From CAYWWM01 sp965198025 (GTDB lineage Bacteria > Acidobacteriota > Terriglobia > 2-12-FULL-54-10): a DNA stretch of 64,000 nt. The stretch lies in contig OZ240237.1 in NCBI GenBank assembly GCA_965198025.1, positions 1,364,001 to 1,428,000 of the forward strand, given 5' to 3'. The notes beneath the pieces are model-generated. The model was given only the letters and a program-made list of their open reading frames with translations. It was not told where the DNA came from and did no database searches. Shown here piece after piece: positions 58,870-64,000 of the stretch (positions are counted from its first letter, which is position 1; every line of letters begins with the position of its first letter). A program made the translations under genes and the position numbers.

Positions 58870-60573
58870 TTACCACGTCTCAATCTTGAGCAGCTTACCA
58901 TTGCCGTACTTGGGAAGAGTTCCCAGCCACATGATCGAATGTGCCGCAGAACTCCTTGGAGAAGGACGGGGCGAGCGTGCCATCACGTGTCGCTCCGGCA
59001 GCAGGTACTGTAACATTTCGCCGGTTTCGGAATCCAGTCGAACCAGCCTGTCGTGGCGATAGAGCTCCACCCACACGTCGTCCGTGTTCCGATCTACGCC
59101 TGTGCCGTAGGGCATCGCCATCGGTAGCGGAATCGTATATTCGGTGATCTTGCCGGTTTCCGGATCGAGCATTCCGATTTTGCCGGCGTTGTATTCCGCA
59201 AACCAGATGCGGTCCCGCGAATCGTAGTCGCCGCGGCGGGGAAACGCATTCGGGGTGGGAGTCGGATACCGCGTATGCTCCTCGGTTGCAACGTCGATGC
59301 GGTCAATGTCGCTGTCCCGATGTTTCATCAAATAGCGGTTGCCTTTGCTGTCGGTCACGTCCCCATAGATCCCTCCGGTGCGCTTGCCTTCCTTGAAGGG
59401 CAGTTCGTAGAGCGTCCATTTCCCATTCCCCTTGTCGGGCTCGAAATATCCGGGGTAGTAGGTCCCGTAATAGTCGTCCGTGTGGAACCAGATACGGTTG
59501 CGGACGGGGTCGGTGCCCAGCGAGAGGAACCGCCGCGGATTCTTGTCCGGAAGGATGTAGCTCGAAAATTCTTCTGTATTTCTATCGAACTTCAGCAGCC
59601 CGCCGCTCCAGGCATAGGGCGTCCAGGGGTTTTCGTCCTTGTCGAAACTGATCTCCTGGCCTCCGGGGTGCACCTCCGGCTTTCCGGGTGGCGGAGGACT
59701 CTCCCAGTATTTCATCTCGCCCGTCTCGGGGTTCAACATCCCGATGTAGGGCCAGCGCCAGTCGGTCCACCACACCATCCCGTAGCGGTCCACCTCGATA
59801 TCATGCAGCTCGGCGTCGGGATAGGGGATTTCGTATTCGGTGAACAGGACCCGCGTGGAGCGCCCGGTTGGCCGGGGACTAATCTTCGCATTGGGCAATG
59901 CCAGCGGCTCCGGTCCGCGAATCCTGGCCAGATAATCTGCGATCAAGGAGTTTTCTTCCTCCCACCGTGGGTCCTCGCGGTCGAGCGGCGCTCCGGGATA
60001 CACGCCGTGCGTTTCGGCTGCCCATTCCGCTCCGTGAATCCGCCTGCCGCGCATCAGCCGGACAATCTTCAGCCAGTTTTCCTTGTCAAACCGGAACCGC
60101 TGCAAGGTGCCTGTGTGGCAATGAATGCACTCGTTGCTGATCCGCCTGACCTGCTCCGGAGTCCCCGGCAGACTCAGTAGCCAATCCGTCGAGGTGATCT
60201 GCTGGTCCATTTCTTTTGCGGGGCCGAGTATAAAGTCCACCTGCATCTCCCGGCCGTTCTGGATCGTTTCCGTCCGGCGGCTCGGTTCCAGGCTGTCGGC
60301 TCGCGCCACCTCCACCACGTACTGGCCCGGCTCCAGCTTCGGGAAGCGATACTGCCCCTGTGCGTTCGTGGCCACCGCCTTCGCCCGGTAGTCGCCCTGC
60401 ATCTTCGCCCGGATCAGGATTCCTTCCAGCGGCTCCCCAGCTTCGGAACGCACCACCCCTCCCAACGAGCTTTCGACAAACGGGTAGGTCAATTCCTGGG
60501 AAAACGCCGGCCGCGCGGAAATCACGCCAGACACAAGCAGGACCAGCACGAGAGCCAACTCGGTACGCGTCAT
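58870..60573 (-). CDS. Exported multidomain propeller: regulatory-like domain, haem-c site, Vgb-type propeller
   Basis: A 567-residue exported protein with three parts. After the signal peptide, residues 38-115 form a carboxypeptidase-regulatory-like sandwich (GGVVRSEAGEPLEGILIRAK and YRFPKLEPGQYVVEVARA). Residues 149-153 hold a haem-c motif, CIHCH, in a helical segment with NWLKIVRLMRGRRIHGAEWA. The rest is a six- or seven-bladed propeller of the virginiamycin-B-lyase type: YPDAELHDIEVDRYGMVWWT, YIGMLNPETGEMKYWE, RIWFAEYNAGKIGMLDPETG and DDVWVELYRHDRLVRLDSET. Vgb lyases linearise streptogramins, but a haem-bearing relative is more likely a secreted redox protein. It is followed by the UGA-interrupted propeller gene 64 bp later and is preceded by tRNA-Leu. 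Confidence 0.85.
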   Translation of the reverse strand: MTRTELALVLVLLVSGVISARPAFSQELTYPFVESSLGGVVRSEAGEPLEGILIRAKMQGDYRAKAVATNAQGQYRFPKLEPGQYVVEVARADSLEPSRRTETIQNGREMQVDFILGPAKEMDQQITSTDWLLSLPGTPEQVRRISNECIHCHTGTLQRFRFDKENWLKIVRLMRGRRIHGAEWAAETHGVYPGAPLDREDPRWEEENSLIADYLARIRGPEPLALPNAKISPRPTGRSTRVLFTEYEIPYPDAELHDIEVDRYGMVWWTDWRWPYIGMLNPETGEMKYWESPPPPGKPEVHPGGQEISFDKDENPWTPYAWSGGLLKFDRNTEEFSSYILPDKNPRRFLSLGTDPVRNRIWFHTDDYYGTYYPGYFEPDKGNGKWTLYELPFKEGKRTGGIYGDVTDSKGNRYLMKHRDSDIDRIDVATEEHTRYPTPTPNAFPRRGDYDSRDRIWFAEYNAGKIGMLDPETGKITEYTIPLPMAMPYGTGVDRNTDDVWVELYRHDRLVRLDSETGEMLQYLLPERHVMARSPRPSPRSSAAHSIMWLGTLPKYGNGKLLKIETW

Positions 60574-60827
60574 TGCGACCTCTCCCTTTCCAAAGGATCC
60601 GCTACATGCTAGAAATCATACGCCAGCAGCGCAGCCTCCTTCAAGCTTTTGCGAGAGTGCGCAATGTGAAACAGAAACTTGCGGCATGATAACTTCGCAT
60701 GAATCCTGCGATAGATCACGCATCACAGCCGCCATTTTTTCTCGCTGCAATCGTGTCCCCCCAAGTAGCACTCAGTGATTGGGGCGTAGGGCAAGACTGC
60801 ATGCGGATTAGAAGGAGAGAATTGCTA

Positions 60828-60914
60828 TGGTGCGGATGAGAGGACTCGAACCTCCACGACCTTGCGGCCACTAGAACCTGAATCTAGCGCGTCTGCCAGT
60901 TCCGCCACATCCGC
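60828..60914 (-). tRNA. tRNA-Leu (anticodon CAG)
   Basis: An 87-nt class II tRNA on the minus strand. The acceptor GCGGATG/CATCCGC, anticodon arm CTAGA-TTCAGGT-TCTAG (CAG, for CUG), a variable arm TGGCCGCAAGGTCGT, the T arm GGAGGTTCGAGTCCTCT, discriminator A and an encoded CCA are all present. Confidence 0.95.
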
Positions 60915-61021
60915 TTGTCACGCTGTATTGTGTCAGCACCCGCCAAATCTTGTCAACGAATGGTCTCACGCTTGACACGGCCAGACAGAAACCATAGAGT
61001 TTCCGGCAAAGGGGGACAGCC

Positions 61022-62554
61022 ATGAAAACTTCGACTGAAGCTTTAAGTGTGGAACAGCCGGTGCGGCAACCCGTTCAAAGCGAACCGCCGTCGAAATCGA
61101 ATCTCGCTTCACGCAGGCGATTTCTGAAATCGAGCACGGCCGGGCTCGTTGTCGGCGCGTTGGCGGGTGAGGTGGCTCTGCCGCCATCCATCGCCGCCCA
61201 GGAAGTTCCCACAGACAGCGGCGCGAACGGCCGCCGCATTCTGTTGCAAGGGGGCGTCGTTCTCAGCATGGACCCCCAGGTCGGCGACTTCGAGCGGGGG
61301 GACGTGTTGATCGAAGGGAAGAGGATCGTTGCCGTCGGACAGAACCTCCAGGCCTCCGGGGCGGCTGTGATTGACTCCACGGACCGCATTATGATTCCGG
61401 GCTTCATTGATACGCACCACCACCAATACCAGGCCGTCCTGCGGGGAATCATCGCTGACGGTACCCTCGAAGCCGACTACCGCCGCGTGCTCACAGACCC
61501 CGGTGCGCTCAGCTCTCACTTCCGGCCGGAAGATGCCTACGCCGGGGAATTGCTGGCCTCGTTGACCCAGATTCGGGCTGGTGTCACCACCTCCATCGAC
61601 CTTTCCCAGGTTGCCAACTCGCCCGCGCACACCGACGCCTGCATTGCGGGGCTTCAGGAATCCGGCTGCCGGGCGGTGTTTGCTTTCTCCCGCGGATATG
61701 GTCCGCAGTCTCGTTACCCGCAGGACGTCACCCGGCTGCGCTCGCAATACTTTTCCTCCGACGACCAATTGCTCACCCTGGCCCTGAACGGCGGCCTCGA
61801 TCAAAGCACTTGGGAATTGGCCCGCCGGACGGGTGTGCCCATCGTGGACCACGTCACCAACCCGAACGCCGTGGCGCGGCTGGAAGCCTTCGGGCGCGCT
61901 GGCCTGATGCGCTCTGACAATCAATACATTCATTGCATCAGCTTCACTCCCACCACTTGGCAAATGACCCGGGACACCGGCGGAAAGATCTCCATCTCCC
62001 CCATCATTGAAATGGTCATGGGCCATGGCATCCCGCCGTTCCAGGACGCGCTCGACCACGGCCTCCGGCCAAGCCTCAGTTCTGATGTTCTGACCGTATT
62101 GACTGCCGACATGTTCACCATGATGCGCTCGGCCTTCAGCGTGCAGCGCATGTTCATCCATGAGCGCCAATTGCAAGAGGACCAGGACCGCCCCCCGCTG
62201 CTCACCTGCCGCGATGTGCTGGAATTCGCCACCATCGAAGGTGCGCGCACCGCGCACCTGGACCACAAGGTCGGCTCGCTCACTCCCGGCAAGGAGGCTG
62301 ATATCCTCCTGCTGCGCGCCGACGACTTGAACGTGCTGCCCCTGAACAGCGCTACTGGCGCTGTGGTGAACTTTATGGACACCAGCAACGTGGAGGCTGT
62401 CTTCATCGCCGGGAGGATCATGAAGTGGAAGGGAAATATGGTCGGCGTCGATCACCAGCGCCTGCGCCGCCTGGCCGAGCGCGCCAGGGATGCCGTTCTC
62501 GGCCGCGCCCGCTATCCCCTCTACTTGCTCGATACCTGCTGCCCGCGTGGGTAA
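61022..62554 (+). CDS. Tat-exported amidohydrolase family metalloenzyme
   Basis: A 510-residue amidohydrolase of the ATZ/TRZ/cytosine-deaminase group. A twin-arginine signal (SRRRFLKSSTAGLVVGALAG) is followed by the urease-like beta domain and the TIM barrel with the HxH metal site GFIDTHHHQYQAVLRG. Later elements are IRAGVTTSIDLSQ, HCISFTPTTW, the SLSSDVLTVL aspartate and TIEGARTAHLDHKVGSLTPG with KEADILLL, which closes the domain. Export of a deaminase-like enzyme suggests it acts on external aromatic or heterocyclic compounds. Two short upstream frames are not needed; the ATG has a GGGGGACAG site before it. Confidence 0.9.
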   Translation: MKTSTEALSVEQPVRQPVQSEPPSKSNLASRRRFLKSSTAGLVVGALAGEVALPPSIAAQEVPTDSGANGRRILLQGGVVLSMDPQVGDFERGDVLIEGKRIVAVGQNLQASGAAVIDSTDRIMIPGFIDTHHHQYQAVLRGIIADGTLEADYRRVLTDPGALSSHFRPEDAYAGELLASLTQIRAGVTTSIDLSQVANSPAHTDACIAGLQESGCRAVFAFSRGYGPQSRYPQDVTRLRSQYFSSDDQLLTLALNGGLDQSTWELARRTGVPIVDHVTNPNAVARLEAFGRAGLMRSDNQYIHCISFTPTTWQMTRDTGGKISISPIIEMVMGHGIPPFQDALDHGLRPSLSSDVLTVLTADMFTMMRSAFSVQRMFIHERQLQEDQDRPPLLTCRDVLEFATIEGARTAHLDHKVGSLTPGKEADILLLRADDLNVLPLNSATGAVVNFMDTSNVEAVFIAGRIMKWKGNMVGVDHQRLRRLAERARDAVLGRARYPLYLLDTCCPRG

Positions 62555-62897
62555 CCGGCTGACAGCCCCGAAGAGGCACAAGAACGCAGTCCAGGGCGCA
62601 GGCCGAACCGCCGCCCCGCTGACCTTTGGAGGAACCAGGACGCCTCAACTTCCCTGTGCGGTTTCCAATCGCGCATCCCGGCCGCGCGTGCTGAGACGAT
62701 GGACAGTCACGATGGATGTCTTGGGCAAGAGATTTCAGCCCCGGCAACTTGCTTGCGGCCTGCTGCCCGCCGGAGAACTGCAGGATGATACCCGGCGGGA
62801 TGATATCCGGAGAGAAGAATTCGCCCCTTTACTTTAGTCTTGTAAACGCCAGGATTGTGTGCCTACAATTAGCAACAGGTTGCCTTTGATAATCGCA
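62555..62897. other. Intergenic stretch upstream of the His/Cys-rich gene
   Basis: About 340 bp after the amidohydrolase gene. Apart from a candidate promoter at its end and a doubled GATGATACCCGG/GATGATATCCGG near 62784-62810, nothing was recognised. Confidence 0.45.
62839..62868 (+). promoter_or_regulatory. Candidate promoter for the His/Cys-rich gene and TonB receptor
   Basis: TTGTAA (62839-62844) and TACAAT (62863-62868) are separated by 18 bp, just before the gene at 62898. Spacing and sequence are moderate. Confidence 0.45.
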
Positions 62898-63311
62898 ATG
62901 CGTAAGGCGCTTCCAATTCGCGCAGTTGCGTTGGTGGTTGTAGCGGTCTTTGGGTTCCATATGAGCCGTTTCTACCTGGTTGCCGACCTGACGAACTTCG
63001 TCTGCCCGCATCACGTGCAGGGCCAGGGGGATGGGTCCCAGGGAGACCACAGCGCAATGCAGCACGGTAGCCACGCCATGCCGCAGAGCAATGGCGCCCA
63101 CCGGGGAGCCGAACCCGTTAAGGACACCTCCGGCCTGCGTTGCTGCTGCCGCCACACCCTGGACGGTCTGATTACCACCATTACTTTGGCCACGCCGGCC
63201 GAGCTCGCGAATGTTCCCCTGCCGGATGGCATCCAGGGCGTTGCCCTGGCAGCAGACGTCTCTGTCCTGCAGAACGACCTCACCCCACCTTTCATACCTC
63301 CTCGAGTCTAG
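62898..63311 (+). CDS. Small exported or membrane-anchored His/Cys-rich protein
   Basis: A 137-residue protein with an N-terminal hydrophobic helix (IRAVALVVVAVFGFHMSRFY) and a polar part unusually rich in possible metal ligands: FVCPHHVQGQGD, DHSAMQHGSHAMPQSNGAHR and RCCCRHTLDG. The pattern suggests a periplasmic metal-binding protein, possibly for copper or nickel, but no named family was recognised. The start ATG was preferred to the open frame 39 bp upstream; it lacks a clear ribosome site. The next gene, 153 bp later on the same strand, starts a TonB-dependent receptor, so a metal-uptake role would fit (inference). Confidence 0.6.
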   Translation: MRKALPIRAVALVVVAVFGFHMSRFYLVADLTNFVCPHHVQGQGDGSQGDHSAMQHGSHAMPQSNGAHRGAEPVKDTSGLRCCCRHTLDGLITTITLATPAELANVPLPDGIQGVALAADVSVLQNDLTPPFIPPRV

Positions 63312-63464
63312 CGTTTCCAGAGGACACTTGCGGCTGGACATCGGTCCAGAAACCACAGCGTTACGCAGTTGCCGCTGATCCGCCGACTGTGCAGGCTGCG
63401 CATTCCTCTTCGGCGCTGGTTCGTCAAGCGGAGACTCGTAATCCAAGGGTTCGTGGAGGTCATA

Positions 63465-64000
63465 TGAGTAAGCTGCCTGCTTTTGTCATCATGATTGCTG
63501 TTCTCGGAATACTGGTGTTTCCCGTGCGCGGGCTCGCACAGGGAGACGGTACGGTACATGGCGTGGTTCATGCCCAGGCCGACCAGTCTCCGCTACCGAA
63601 TGCCGACGTGCGTTTGGAGGGCGTCAGCGTCTCTCTCTTGCGCCAGACGATTGCGGGGCCGGACGGGCACTTCGCACTCCGGCGGCTTGCGCCCGGCGAA
63701 TATACGCTGGTTGTGGGTCACTCCGACTTCTTGGAACAGCGCCTGCGCTTCACTCTGAAGCCGCGCGAGGTCAGAAACTTTGCCCTGGAGCTCGAATTGC
63801 GTCCCGTGGCCGAGGCCGTTACGGTGGTTGCGGAAGCCCAAACCGTCGCCCCAACTTTTTCCCCCAGTTCCACCACCATCCAGCAACGGAACATTGGCCT
63901 GTTTCCCGCCTCCCTGCGGGCCAACCTCCCCGAGGTGATTGCCGTCTCCGTCCCGGGCATGGTCCGCAGCCACGACGACTTTGTCCACGTGCGCGGCAGC
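63465..64000 (+). CDS. TonB-dependent receptor, N-terminal part (runs off the window)
   Basis: The frame is open to the window edge. After a signal peptide (MSKLPAFVIMIAVLGILVFP) ending at GLAQG comes a carboxypeptidase-regulatory-like domain (GTVHGVVHAQADQSPLPNAD, GHFALRRLAPGEYTLVVGHS) and a linker into the plug (RPVAEAVTVVAEAQTVAPTF, NLPEVIAVSVPGMVRSHDDF). This is the start of an Oar/CirA-type outer-membrane receptor. The ATG follows GGAGG. It lies downstream of the His/Cys-rich protein and may share its promoter. Confidence 0.85.

Noticed and set aside
63312..63464. Cobalamin or other riboswitch before the TonB receptor
   Set aside because: The leader shows no B12-box or other conserved riboswitch core that I could recognise.

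Overview
The window is a GC-rich chromosomal segment that looks like an Acidobacteriota genome, probably of the Solibacter/Bryobacter kind. The reasons are the Oar-type TonB-dependent receptors with carboxypeptidase-regulatory N-termini, the many secreted beta-propellers, the Tat-exported enzymes, and the degenerate hairpin repeats between genes. No phage, insertion sequence transposase or CRISPR array was seen. This placement rests on gene style only.

Layout. 1-4.7 kb: the 3' part of selB, tatA, maf (opposite strand), a DciA-like gene, and gatC-gatA joined by start/stop overlaps. 4.7-11 kb: a 1043-residue TonB receptor, two small unknowns, a 1-Cys peroxiredoxin and der. 11-15.5 kb: an ATP synthase cluster B'-B-delta-alpha-gamma that stops before beta and epsilon. 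15.5-24.8 kb: a Sua5-type gene, a DASS transporter with an MmgE/PrpD protein, lexA with a clear promoter, a thioredoxin-like selenoprotein, a second DASS transporter, a CDGSH protein, msrB and a Tat-exported class II aldolase. 24.9-30.2 kb: a 130-bp inverted-repeat element, a cytochrome/YVTN-propeller pair, three tandem paralogous secreted proteins and tRNA-Ala. 30.2-43.8 kb: housekeeping genes (yraN, aminotransferase, cysS, rsmI, dGTPase, DUF177, rpmF), a porin/CuA-cupredoxin/di-haem operon, and decayed galT and usp remnants. 44-50 kb: fabD-fabG and four glycosyltransferases. 50.4-56.2 kb: a kinase remnant, comM, a UbiD-type decarboxylase, an MFS exporter and a BASS transporter. 56.6-64 kb: a beta-propeller gene interrupted in frame by UGA, a haem-binding propeller, tRNA-Leu, a Tat-exported amidohydrolase, a His/Cys-rich small protein and the start of another TonB receptor.

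The most interesting content is selenocysteine. The window opens in selB, the factor that decodes UGA as selenocysteine, and two genes are each split by a single in-frame UGA with a good bacterial SECIS-like hairpin just downstream. One is a membrane-anchored thioredoxin-like protein in which UGA sits exactly where the first Cys of CxxC belongs (U-x-x-C). The other is a 729-codon secreted NHL-type propeller whose UGA is followed by a perfect 8-bp stem with a GG-containing loop. A conventional gene caller would split both into two pieces. Two other in-frame UGAs, in galT and usp remnants, come with frameshifts and lack such support; they are decay and serve as useful contrasts.

Start codons were chosen from Shine-Dalgarno spacing, family N-termini and overlaps. 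Where these disagree the entry says so.
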